From JBASRP01 sp044866075 (lineage in GTDB: Bacteria; Actinomycetota; AC-67), in the NCBI GenBank assembly GCA_044866075.1, contig JBIOTQ010000026.1:1-31499 (forward strand): a stretch of DNA of 31,499 nt, read 5' to 3'. The notes under the pieces were generated by a model that ran no database searches, had not been told where the DNA came from, and saw only the letters and a list, made by a program, of their open reading frames with translations. The stretch's first letter is position 1, and every line of letters starts with the position of its first letter. Position numbers and translations under genes: made by a program. Shown here one piece after another: positions 1 through 7,009 of this stretch.

Positions 1-69
1 GTCGCGCTCGCCGCGTCGTCGGACCTGCTCGACCTGCCCGACGCCGACGAAGACGACGACGAGGCGTAG
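1..69 (+). CDS. 3' end of an unidentified gene (C-terminal 22 residues)
   Basis: Frame 1 is open from the window edge to a TAG stop at 67-69. It encodes a short tail ending in an acidic run (residues DADEDDDEA). Only the C-terminus is present, so the family cannot be named. The codons are G/C-rich at third positions like the neighbouring genes. The gene converges directly on the minus-strand gene whose stop codon begins at base 70, so the two share essentially no intergenic space. The acidic tail suggests a soluble protein, but that is inference. Confidence 0.55.
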   Translation, partial: VALAASSDLLDLPDADEDDDEA

Positions 70-429
70 TCAGGCGCGCGGTTCCGGGCCGCGGTCGAGG
101 TGCGCGGCCGCGACGCGCTTCGGCACGACCATGCGCCACGCGTCCAGGACGAGCTCGCGCATCTCGGTCTCATCGATGGCCGCGAGCCGAACGTGGACCC
201 AGTTGTAACGCATGTCGGATGGGGTCGGCATCATGAACTTGTCCGGTTCCGACGACACCAGCGCCTCGCGCTCCTCCTTGGGAAACGCGAATCCCAGAAC
301 CGTCTCGTCTCGTGACAATGCGAGATAGACGATCGATCCGACGCGGAACTTGACGCGATCCCGTACGAGCGCCTCGGTCGTGCGGGGAAGCGACGTGGCC
401 AAGGCGCGCACATCATCAACTGTCACCAT
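70..429 (-). CDS. MmcQ/YjbR-like protein
   Basis: This 119-residue protein has the size and layout of the MmcQ/YjbR family, small double-wing proteins with a CyaY-like fold that are often annotated as DNA-binding. Visible family features are the N-terminal helix ending in LPRTTEA, the strand pair around FRVGSIVYLAL, the segment GFAFPKEEREALV, and the C-terminal NWVHVRL strand followed by a helix (about residues 76-103). The start is the ATG at 429, with an AAGGA-type ribosome site about 10 nt upstream. The same frame is open far upstream, but that extension is Arg-rich antisense sequence of the next gene. It follows the DUF523 gene on the same strand after 23 nt, so it is probably the last gene of that run. 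The biochemical role is unknown; the family call is fairly secure. Confidence 0.8.
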   Translation of the reverse strand: MVTVDDVRALATSLPRTTEALVRDRVKFRVGSIVYLALSRDETVLGFAFPKEEREALVSSEPDKFMMPTPSDMRYNWVHVRLAAIDETEMRELVLDAWRMVVPKRVAAAHLDRGPEPRA

Positions 430-452
430 CGATGGAACGTCCTTTGCTTCCG

Positions 453-923
453 TCAGACTTCGATGTCTTCGTCGTTCACGACTTCGATCCCCGCGCGTTT
501 CAGCGTCGCCGCCGTTACGCCGTCGCCCTCGACCAGACGGCCTTCGAACGAACCGTCGTATACGGCGCCGCACCCGCAGGAGGGACTCCGCGCTTTGAGC
601 ACGGCGAGCCGTGCCCCCGTCCGGGCGACCGCCGATCGCGCAGTCTCGGCGCCCCGCAGGTATTTCGCCGTCACGTCGTCTCCGTCGACGCTCACGACAC
701 GCGCGCGTCCGTCGAGGACGTCCTCGCCCCGCCCGTCCTGGATCTCCGCTTCTGGACGCGGGATCGGCAGGCCGCCGGCGACCTCCGGGCAGACGGTGAC
801 CGCGCGTCCCTCCGCGACCAACCGCAGCGCCCACCCGCGCGTCTTTGCTTCGGCCGCATGCGTGCACGGCACGCCGGCGAGACACGCGGAGATCAGAACG
901 GGACCCTCCTCCGGGAGCTTCAC
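453..923 (-). CDS. DUF523 family protein
   Basis: This 156-residue protein matches DUF523 across its length. It has an N-terminal ISACLAGVPC segment (Cys16, Cys20), then CPEVAGGLPIPRPEAEI (residues 45-61), KARSPSCGCGAVYDG (110-124, with a Cys pair) and a C-terminal GDGVTAATLKRAGI. The conserved cysteines suggest metal or sulfur chemistry, but no function is established for the family that I can rely on. The GTG start at 923 overlaps the TGA stop of the upstream zinc-ribbon gene as GTGA, which implies translational coupling and decides the start. The frame is open further upstream, but there it reads Arg/Pro-rich sequence antisense to conserved genes. Usual family length is about 150 residues, in agreement. 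Confidence 0.85.
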   Translation of the reverse strand: MKLPEEGPVLISACLAGVPCTHAAEAKTRGWALRLVAEGRAVTVCPEVAGGLPIPRPEAEIQDGRGEDVLDGRARVVSVDGDDVTAKYLRGAETARSAVARTGARLAVLKARSPSCGCGAVYDGSFEGRLVEGDGVTAATLKRAGIEVVNDEDIEV

Positions 924-1171
924 GGCGTCCACTCTTCCTCGGCCGACCACTGGTGCCCGCACGCCCGGCACACATGCATGCCGAGCTGGAGCTGCAATCG
1001 CACCGATCCGCAGTTCGGACAGCGCTCGGCTTCCTCCGACCACTGCGGATGCTCGCGCTGGCACACCGGACACACGAGGACCTGCTCGCCGTGGACGACC
1101 GCGCGCGCCCACGGCGATGGAACGGCCTTGGGCGGGTCCTCCTGGATGCGGCCGCAGCGGTAGCAGGGCAC
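920..1171 (-). CDS. double zinc-ribbon small protein
   Basis: This 83-residue protein carries four CxxC knuckles: CYRC (residues 3-6), CPVC, CPNC and CRAC near the C-terminus. They pair as two zinc ribbons with little sequence between them. Proteins like this often bind nucleic acid or act as adaptors, but nothing here identifies a partner. The start is a GTG at 1171. There is no ribosome site; a TACACT box ends 6 nt before the GTG, so it is probably a leaderless transcript. Its stop overlaps the start of the DUF523 gene (GTGA), so the two are probably co-translated. I do not recognise a named family. Confidence 0.75.
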   Translation of the reverse strand: MPCYRCGRIQEDPPKAVPSPWARAVVHGEQVLVCPVCQREHPQWSEEAERCPNCGSVRLQLQLGMHVCRACGHQWSAEEEWTP

Positions 1172-1177
1172 GGAACA

Positions 1178-1183
1178 AGTGTA
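1178..1183 (-). promoter_or_regulatory. TANNNT -10 box of a probable leaderless promoter (zinc-ribbon gene)
   Basis: TACACT read on the minus strand lies 6 nt upstream of the GTG at 1171. This matches the TANNNT box seen a few bases from the start codon of leaderless actinobacterial genes. No clear -35 box or Shine-Dalgarno sequence is visible. Confidence 0.5.
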
Positions 1184-1201
1184 GCCCCGCCGGGTCGGGC
1201 G

Positions 1202-1666
1202 TTAGTCGCCGAGCTCTTCGATCGCTTGTCGCCAAGCGTCCTGATCGCGCGCTTCGAGCGTCGGCTTGATCTCCATCCAGCGCACGATGCCCCGCTTGTC
1301 GATCAGGAACGACCCGCGCAGGGTCGTGCCGCGCTCCTCCACGAAGACGCCGTACTTCCGCGCGACCTCGCCGTGCGGCCAGAAATCCGCCACGAACTTG
1401 TTCGGGAACTTCTCCGCTTCCTTCCAGGCCATCAGCGTCCAGCGGCTGTCCACCGAGATGCCGATGACCTCGGTCCCATCGTTCTGGATATCGTCGTTCA
1501 CGTCCCGCAGCGCGCAGAACTCCGACGTGCAGACGGGCGAGAACGCAAGCGGATAGAAGAGCAACAGGACGTTCTTCTTGCCGCGGTAATCGGACAGTTT
1601 CGTCTTGCCGCCCTCCGAGTCGGAGAGCTCGAAATCAGGTGCTTCCTGACCGATCTCGATCGTCAT
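1202..1666 (-). CDS. peroxiredoxin, AhpE/BCP-like
   Basis: This 154-residue thioredoxin-fold peroxidase reduces hydrogen peroxide and organic hydroperoxides in the cytoplasm. The peroxidatic site is PLAFSPVC (residues 39-46) with Cys46 as nucleophile; the usual PxxxTxxC threonine is replaced by Ser43. Cys51 follows in a C-x4-C arrangement, as in atypical 2-Cys BCP proteins, and may be the resolving Cys. The catalytic Arg is probably in GTTLRGSFLIDKRG near residue 115. Length is normal for AhpE/BCP. The start is ATG 1666, with TAATCT 7 nt upstream and no Shine-Dalgarno. The gene lies 10 nt downstream of the GMC flavoenzyme gene, so removal of peroxide made by that enzyme is a plausible role (inference). 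AhpE versus BCP subfamily is uncertain. Confidence 0.9.
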   Translation of the reverse strand: MTIEIGQEAPDFELSDSEGGKTKLSDYRGKKNVLLLFYPLAFSPVCTSEFCALRDVNDDIQNDGTEVIGISVDSRWTLMAWKEAEKFPNKFVADFWPHGEVARKYGVFVEERGTTLRGSFLIDKRGIVRWMEIKPTLEARDQDAWRQAIEELGD

Positions 1667-1673
1667 GGAACCA

Positions 1674-1679
1674 AGATTA
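1674..1679 (-). promoter_or_regulatory. TANNNT -10 box of a probable leaderless promoter (peroxiredoxin)
   Basis: TAATCT on the minus strand ends 7 nt before the peroxiredoxin ATG. Its first three bases are also the TAA stop codon of the upstream GMC gene. It could give the peroxiredoxin its own stress-responsive transcript in addition to read-through. Confidence 0.5.
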
Positions 1680-3719
1680 CGCGAGGTAGCGGCCCCCGTG
1701 ACGAACGATATGGTCGGCCGAGCGCGTCGCGAACGCCATGATCGATATCTGTGGATTGACGGTCGGGCAGCCCGGCAGAACGCTCGCGTCGGCGACGAAC
1801 AGGCTGGCGACGTCGTGTACCTCGCCCCACGGCCCGACCACGGTTTCCCCGGCGTTCGCGCCCATTCGCGCGGTGCCGACCGGATGGAACGCGGTCAGCC
1901 GCATGGCCCCCGGCTTCACGGCTTCTTCCTTCACATCCTCGAGCTCGCTGGGATGCTTCACGAACGACTTGCCTGGCAGCCCGGTGAAGACCTGCTGCGC
2001 GCCGGCGGCGAAGAAGATCTCTGCTGTGTGCACGATGCCGCGCACGAGCTTGCGCGTGTCGAGCTTGTTCAACTTGTAGGTGACCACCGGTTCGCCCGAG
2101 CCGACCTTGCGCACGCGACCCGACGACGTGTCCGACACGAAGAGCCCCGCGGACGCCAGGTGCTTGTACTGCCCGAGGAGCTCCTTGGTGAACACGCCGG
2201 AGCCGGGCATCGCGCCGGCCCCGATGCCGGGGACCGAGGACGTCACCTCGATCATGATGTCGTGCGAGGCGTGCCAGTCGTCGACGTAGTACGGCTGCAA
2301 CGTGCCGCGCCAGCCGAACACATCCTCCGGCATCCACGCGCCGATCCCGGTTGCCGGGTGGATGCGAAGGTTGCGGCCGAGCTGGCCAGAACGGTTCGCC
2401 AGCGCGTTTCTCTGCAACAGAGCCGGCGTGTGGACCGCGCCGGCCGCGACGACGACGATCTTCGCGCGAACCGTCAAGCGTGCGCGCGGCTGTCCGGCCG
2501 GGTCGAGCAACGACGCGACGACGCCGCTGGCCTTCCCGTCGGTCACGACGATCCGGTCGGCGCGGCAGCGCGCGTAGATCGTCGCGCCGTGCCGCTGCGC
2601 GCGGGGCAGGTACGAGATATGCGTCGATTGCTTCGCGTCGGACGGACACCCGAATGCGCAGACGCCGCAACCGCGGCAGCCGTCGATGTTGCGCTGCATC
2701 GGCGCGCCGTGAAGGCCGAGCGCCTTCACCCCACGACGGAAGACGCGCGCGTTCTCACCGAGCAGCTCCTCAGGCACCGGCATGACGTGCATGATCCGTT
2801 CGACGCGCTCGAAGAACGGCGTCATCGCCGTGGGGTCGATCGCCTCGATCCCCCACTGGCTCCCCCATGCGTTCAGGACCTTGTCCGGCGTCCGGAAGCA
2901 CGTCCCCGAGTTGATCAGCGTCGTCCCGCCGACGCCTTTGCCGAGCGGCAGCGGGATCGTCGGAAGCCCTAGCGCGACCGTCGTGCCGTTCGCGCGGTAG
3001 AGCTTCTGGAACCGCTCCCACGGCGGCCCGGAGAAATCCGACCGCGTGAAATACGAACCCTCCTCGAGCACGATCACCGACATGCCCGACTCGGCGAGCT
3101 CCTTCGCCATCGCGGCGCCGCCCGCGCCGGACCCGATCACGACGACGTCGGTGTCCTCGGTGTGGTCGCGGTCGACCTGCGGCCACTGCACGACCTCGAG
3201 CGCCGCTCCGTCGCGCGGAGGGTCGCGCGTGACGCACGAGTACGTGAACCCGATCGCTTCCTCGACCGGCGGCGTCGACGCCCACTGGTTGAAGCACGCG
3301 AGCTTCAGGAAGGTGAACGGCTGCCGCACCAGAGCGATCCGGCTTCGCGAGGCGCGTTCGCAGTATGCGGATCGCGTCGACAGCGGCAGGCGCGAGAACG
3401 GCCGAAGGTAGCGCGAGATGACCGGCAACCACTCCCAAACGGTGAGCAGAGTCCCGAGCCTCTTGCGGACGACCGGGTCGAAGTCCGCCGCGGCCGCGTC
3501 GATGCGCTCCGCGACGTGGACGTCGGTCGCGGAGTGCGAGATCGACCCGCCCGGCGGGATCAGCGCTTCGGCGAAGGCCGCGAGCGTGCGATAGCGCCGC
3601 TTCGACAACGCGCGCGGTCCGCTCGGCGCCGGCGCGCTCTGCGGGGTCGGGAAGCGGACGGTCGGCTCGTCGCGGGCGGGTGGGGGGCTCAGCCCCGGGT
3701 CCGGTGTCGTCTCGTTCAT
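1677..3719 (-). CDS. GMC family FAD-dependent oxidoreductase with ferredoxin-like Cys motif
   Basis: This 680-residue flavoprotein probably oxidises an alcohol or sterol-type substrate. An N-terminal helical region (about 40-155) resembles the gluconate 2-dehydrogenase subunit 3-like extension found in long-chain alcohol oxidases. The FAD-binding Rossmann motif is VVVIGSGAGGAAMA (residues 192-205), followed by LEEG (218-221). A second GMC signature, GKGVGGTTLINSG, is at 260-272. C-terminal GMC motifs are FHPVGTARMG (611-620, catalytic His612) and ADASVLPGCPTVNPQ (643-657, Asn655). Cys348, 351, 354 and 358 form CxxCxxCxxxCP, as in [4Fe-4S] ferredoxins. There is no signal peptide. The ATG start overlaps the stop of the MmgE/PrpD gene as ATGA, indicating coupling. 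Whether it uses oxygen or another electron acceptor cannot be read from sequence. Confidence 0.88.
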   Translation of the reverse strand: MNETTPDPGLSPPPARDEPTVRFPTPQSAPAPSGPRALSKRRYRTLAAFAEALIPPGGSISHSATDVHVAERIDAAAADFDPVVRKRLGTLLTVWEWLPVISRYLRPFSRLPLSTRSAYCERASRSRIALVRQPFTFLKLACFNQWASTPPVEEAIGFTYSCVTRDPPRDGAALEVVQWPQVDRDHTEDTDVVVIGSGAGGAAMAKELAESGMSVIVLEEGSYFTRSDFSGPPWERFQKLYRANGTTVALGLPTIPLPLGKGVGGTTLINSGTCFRTPDKVLNAWGSQWGIEAIDPTAMTPFFERVERIMHVMPVPEELLGENARVFRRGVKALGLHGAPMQRNIDGCRGCGVCAFGCPSDAKQSTHISYLPRAQRHGATIYARCRADRIVVTDGKASGVVASLLDPAGQPRARLTVRAKIVVVAAGAVHTPALLQRNALANRSGQLGRNLRIHPATGIGAWMPEDVFGWRGTLQPYYVDDWHASHDIMIEVTSSVPGIGAGAMPGSGVFTKELLGQYKHLASAGLFVSDTSSGRVRKVGSGEPVVTYKLNKLDTRKLVRGIVHTAEIFFAAGAQQVFTGLPGKSFVKHPSELEDVKEEAVKPGAMRLTAFHPVGTARMGANAGETVVGPWGEVHDVASLFVADASVLPGCPTVNPQISIMAFATRSADHIVRHGGRYLA

Positions 3720-5200
3720 CGCGTGACGACGCGGTCGACGATCGCGCGGATGTCCGGCGACGCGTCGAACGCGAGGAGGGCTTCGAGCGCGCCGTCCGGG
3801 TCGCGCAACGAGCCCCGCGCGACGCGCAGGAACTTGTCGCTCACGCCCCCGGCGATCTCGTCGAGCGGACGGCCCGGCGCGCCTGCCGGGATCGACACCT
3901 CGGCCGAGAACACCTCCCCCGACGTCGTCTCCAGCGTGACGCGCGCGGGGAAGCGCATCTGGAACGCCGCGAAATCTGCGCCGTCGAGCGTCAGCCCCTC
4001 ACCGCCCTCGAACAGGAGCAAGGGATCGATCCCGAGGTCCGAGAGACCGCCGACCTCGAGCGACAGCTCCGGCACCTGCTCCACCGTCGTCTTGTCGAAG
4101 ACCGACAGGATCACGTCCCGGTTCGCATCCAGCGAGGAAGCGGACAGCGACGACGCCGAGATCTCGCCGGTCGCGAGCAGAACTCCGAAGGATAGCCCGA
4201 CCGAGAAGTTCACGTCCACGGGCGTGATGCGCTCCCGGCGGCGGTAGGGCGCGGCGAGCGCCTCCATCCCCTCCGTGAAGAGCGTCGCGCCGACGTGGAC
4301 GCCTGCGACGTCGCCGGCCGTTAGCGGGCGTCCCTCCTTCCTGGCGAAGGTCTCGCGGATCTCGGTGAACGCGTCGACCGGCGTGTCGACGTACGCGCAC
4401 CCGGGATAGAGCTTGTACGCGAGCGACGACGTCGTCCACGCGGAGCCGAAGCCGCTGAAGACGAAGGTCAGCGGCCGCACGCCGATCTTCGCGAGCATGC
4501 CGTTCTCGTCGCCCAGAATGTCGTCTGCCCCGGTGACGCCCTCGGCCGCGAGCTCGGCCGCACGGATCCCGTTCACCAGCGGCTCCGACGCCATCAGCGC
4601 TTTGGAATCGGGCCCGAAGAACGCCGGCGCGAGCGGGTAAGGCGGCTGCGCCAGTGCGATTCCGATCGCGTGACCCATCCGTTCGGGGTCGAGCCCCAGG
4701 AACCGTCCGGCGACGCACGCGCCCTCCAGCGCATGGATGTAGGTCCACATCTGGCCGTTGTGCGGACCCAGCAGGAAGGCCGCACCGAGCCGGCCGCCGA
4801 CCTCGTTGCCCACCACCTGCGCGGTGAGGACGTCGGCGCCGGACGAGCCGGATGCCTCGCCGAACGCGAGCGCGCCGAGCACGCTCGAATGGCCGGTGTG
4901 CCCGGCGAAGAGATAGTCGTCGAAGTCGAAGGCGACCGACGCCGCCGCGTTCGTGAAGCAGGCGGCGTGCAACGGAACGCGCTCGCCCGTCGGGATCAGC
5001 GATGCGTCCTCGCCGTGCCCCCAGCGCGACGCCGCGCGCCGGACCTTCGCGCCGAGCTCGGATCCCGCGCCGGCGATGACCGCGGCGAGGACGCTCGCCG
5101 ACTGCAGCCGGGCCCGCTCGCGCACCTGCTCGGGGACGTCCTCGTAGCGCAGGGCGGCGGCCCACTCCGCGACTCTCCCGGTGATCCCCGACGCGCTCGT
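3716..5200 (-). CDS. MmgE/PrpD family protein, probable ACG start
   Basis: This is a 494-residue protein if it starts at ACG 5200. It belongs to MmgE/PrpD, the superfamily of 2-methylcitrate dehydratase and cis-aconitate decarboxylase. Typical features are the N-terminal helix AEWAAALRYEDVPEQVRERA, the FDFDDYLFAGHTGHSSV segment with the conserved DD and HPG-like region, GRLGAAF, and ALAQPPYPLAP. The first standard start is GTG 5125, but that removes the conserved N-terminal helix. Upstream, AAGGGAG (5212-5206) is followed by 5 nt and then ACG AGC GCG, which gives the expected N-terminus. No ATG, GTG or TTG occurs in frame between the gpsA stop (5213) and 5125. The gene lies 12 nt after gpsA, in the same frame, and overlaps the GMC gene by ATGA. 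The substrate is unknown. Confidence 0.85.
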   Translation of the reverse strand, partial: TSASGITGRVAEWAAALRYEDVPEQVRERARLQSASVLAAVIAGAGSELGAKVRRAASRWGHGEDASLIPTGERVPLHAACFTNAAASVAFDFDDYLFAGHTGHSSVLGALAFGEASGSSGADVLTAQVVGNEVGGRLGAAFLLGPHNGQMWTYIHALEGACVAGRFLGLDPERMGHAIGIALAQPPYPLAPAFFGPDSKALMASEPLVNGIRAAELAAEGVTGADDILGDENGMLAKIGVRPLTFVFSGFGSAWTTSSLAYKLYPGCAYVDTPVDAFTEIRETFARKEGRPLTAGDVAGVHVGATLFTEGMEALAAPYRRRERITPVDVNFSVGLSFGVLLATGEISASSLSASSLDANRDVILSVFDKTTVEQVPELSLEVGGLSDLGIDPLLLFEGGEGLTLDGADFAAFQMRFPARVTLETTSGEVFSAEVSIPAGAPGRPLDEIAGGVSDKFLRVARGSLRDPDGALEALLAFDASPDIRAIVDRVVTR

Positions 5201-5205
5201 GGCGA

Positions 5206-5212
5206 CTCCCTT
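5206..5212 (-). promoter_or_regulatory. Shine-Dalgarno sequence that supports the ACG start
   Basis: AAGGGAG on the minus strand sits 5 nt before an in-frame ACG (5200-5198), the ideal spacing for initiation. No standard start codon lies within the usual distance. It begins right after the TAG stop of gpsA. Confidence 0.6.
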
Positions 5213-6223
5213 CTAGGGGTTGAACTCTTCCTCGATCGTCCCGGCGAGGATGCTTTCGATCGCGGCTTGCGGCGTCGACTCGCCGGCGAGGACCGACGCG
5301 ACCGACCGGACGATCGGCAGGTCCAGGCGGTACTTCTTCGCCAGAGCCAGCGCGGACCGCGCGTTGTGGTAGCCCTCGACGGTCGTGTGCATCTCTTCGA
5401 GCGCTTGCTCCGGGGACATGCCGCCACCCACCAGGCGCCCGAAGCGGGCGTTGCGCCCGCCCAGACACGTCACGTAGAGGTCGCCGGCGCCGGCGAGACC
5501 GAGCACGGTCTCGAGCCGTCCCCGCATCGCGCGGGCGAGTCGGGCGATCTCGACAAGGCCGCGCGAGAACAGGAACGCCGTCGTATTCGTCATCGCGTCG
5601 ACGCCGTACACCGGCGCCAGGCCGTCGGCCATCCCCACCGCGATCGCGATCACGTTCTTGAGCGCCGCGCCGACCTCGACCCCGACGACGTCGTCGGTGA
5701 CGTACGTGCGAAACAAGGGGGACGCGAACAGCTGAGCGACCTTACGCACCGAGAGGTGGTCGTCCGAGGCGCACACCACCGCCGTTGGGACGCCGTTCGA
5801 TATCTCGGATGCCAGAGACGGACCGACCACGACGACGACGCGCTTGGGGTCTTCCAGGACGTCCGCGACTAGGCGGCCGGCGGAGCGCAGCGTCTGCTCC
5901 TCCCACCCCTTCGTCGCGACGGCCCACACGGCGTCGGGTGCCGCGACCAACGCCGCATCGCGCACCGTGTGCTCGACACCGGCCGTGGACACAGCGAGGA
6001 CGATCACCTCGGCCGTCGACAGCGGTTCCTTCCATTCGGTGTGGTCGCGCAGCTCGACGGGAGGGAACGGCGTTCCGATGCCGGGGTGGGGCTGACCCGC
6101 GCGGTGCGCGTCCACGAAGGGAGCGTCGTGATCGGTCGCGAGGATGACCGGTTCGTGTCCCCCACGGTGGAGTTGGACGGCGAGTGCGGTCCCCATGGCG
6201 CCCGCCCCGATCACGGCCAGCAT
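5213..6223 (-). CDS. gpsA: NAD(P)-dependent glycerol-3-phosphate dehydrogenase
   Basis: This 336-residue cytoplasmic enzyme reduces dihydroxyacetone phosphate to sn-glycerol 3-phosphate for phospholipid synthesis. The N-terminal dinucleotide site is VIGAGAMGTALA (residues 4-15). Family motifs follow: AVATKGWEEQT, VVVVGPSLASEI, and GVEVGAALKNVIAIAVGMADG with the catalytic Lys in ALKN. The C-terminal domain has GLAGAGDLYVTC and GRNARFGRLVGGG, corresponding to GxGDLxxTCxxxxSRNxxxG. Length is normal. The start is ATG 6223, with TAGACT 8 nt upstream and no Shine-Dalgarno. It heads the run gpsA, MmgE/PrpD, GMC, peroxiredoxin. Its link to those genes is not obvious and may only be shared transcription. 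Confidence 0.94.
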   Translation of the reverse strand: MLAVIGAGAMGTALAVQLHRGGHEPVILATDHDAPFVDAHRAGQPHPGIGTPFPPVELRDHTEWKEPLSTAEVIVLAVSTAGVEHTVRDAALVAAPDAVWAVATKGWEEQTLRSAGRLVADVLEDPKRVVVVVGPSLASEISNGVPTAVVCASDDHLSVRKVAQLFASPLFRTYVTDDVVGVEVGAALKNVIAIAVGMADGLAPVYGVDAMTNTTAFLFSRGLVEIARLARAMRGRLETVLGLAGAGDLYVTCLGGRNARFGRLVGGGMSPEQALEEMHTTVEGYHNARSALALAKKYRLDLPIVRSVASVLAGESTPQAAIESILAGTIEEEFNP

Positions 6224-6231
6224 GGAGTTGG

Positions 6232-6237
6232 AGTCTA
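6232..6237 (-). promoter_or_regulatory. TANNNT -10 box of a probable leaderless promoter (gpsA)
   Basis: TAGACT on the minus strand ends 8 nt before the gpsA ATG. The intervening bases contain no ribosome site. It would drive gpsA and the coupled genes behind it. Confidence 0.5.
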
Positions 6238-6290
6238 CTTCCCTCGCCGCGGAACGTCGTATCCGAGCGGAGCGGGGCGGGCGAACCGAC

Positions 6291-6938
6291 CTAGTCGCGG
6301 ACGAGCTCGGGGCGGCGGGAGCCGTTCGGGATCAGCTGGTCGAAGCCCCGCATGAACCAGTTGACGACGGCGTCCACGATGGCGTCGCGCGGTGCGTTCG
6401 GGTCGCGGAGGATCCAGCGCGCGATCTCCTCACCGACTGCGACGATCGTCCTTGGATAGACGTCCGACGCGGCCGAAGGCTCGCGGTCGTTAGCGCGCAT
6501 GATCTCGCGGGTGCGCTCTCGGATCGCAGCCACGACCTGCTCACGGGTGCGCTCCGCGCGACGGGCGACCTCGGGATCGCGCGTTCCCGCCTCGCCGAAG
6601 ATCACGCGGAACGAGTGCGGGTGGATCTCCGCGTACTCGAGGAACGCACGGAGTCCGATGCGCAAGCTCTCGTCGACAGGGAGATTCTCCGTGCGTTGGA
6701 GGACGCCCATCATGTGTTCCATGAAGGTGTGTTCGCCGCGCTCGAGCAAGGCGTAGTAGATCTCCTGCTTTCCGCCCGGGAAACAGTCGTAGAGGACCGC
6801 CTTCGACACCCCGGCCCGGTCGGCGATCGCCTGCATCGACGCGTCTGCGAAACCGCCGCCGGCGAAGATCTCGAGCGCGGCGTCTAAGACGAGTGGTCGT
6901 CGACGCTCGGGCCCCAGGTACTCCGCTCGTTTGGCCAT
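6291..6938 (-). CDS. TetR family transcriptional regulator
   Basis: This 215-residue repressor-type protein has an N-terminal TetR helix-turn-helix at about residues 18-64: RPLVLDAALEIFAGGGF, then ASMQAIADRAGVSKAVLYDCF. The last part matches the usual recognition helix, with DCF in place of the common YHF. The C-terminal ligand domain (70-210) is helical and has no clear relatives that would name a ligand. The start is ATG 6938, with TAGCAT 9 nt upstream. It lies between the SCP2/alpha-beta hydrolase gene (upstream on the same strand) and gpsA (67 nt downstream), so either could be a target. No inverted repeat operator is obvious beside it. Confidence 0.9.
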   Translation of the reverse strand: MAKRAEYLGPERRRPLVLDAALEIFAGGGFADASMQAIADRAGVSKAVLYDCFPGGKQEIYYALLERGEHTFMEHMMGVLQRTENLPVDESLRIGLRAFLEYAEIHPHSFRVIFGEAGTRDPEVARRAERTREQVVAAIRERTREIMRANDREPSAASDVYPRTIVAVGEEIARWILRDPNAPRDAIVDAVVNWFMRGFDQLIPNGSRRPELVRD

Positions 6939-6947
6939 GGTCGCCTA

Positions 6948-6953
6948 ATGCTA
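6948..6953 (-). promoter_or_regulatory. TANNNT -10 box (TetR gene)
   Basis: TAGCAT on the minus strand ends 9 nt before the ATG at 6938. It fits a leaderless or near-leaderless transcript; no Shine-Dalgarno sequence is present. Confidence 0.45.
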
Positions 6954-7009
6954 GCGGGGGCGGCCCGGCCTGCGCCCGGAATGTGAGAAATCTCTCCGGC
7001 CGGCGAAGG

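Noticed and set aside
430..975. Long N-terminal extension of the MmcQ/YjbR frame
   Set aside because: It reads antisense-like low-complexity Arg sequence across the DUF523 gene; the family starts at ATG 429.
924..1235. N-terminal extension of the DUF523 frame
   Set aside because: The extension overlaps two conserved features of neighbouring genes and is Arg/Pro-rich. The GTGA overlap at 920-923 gives a better start.
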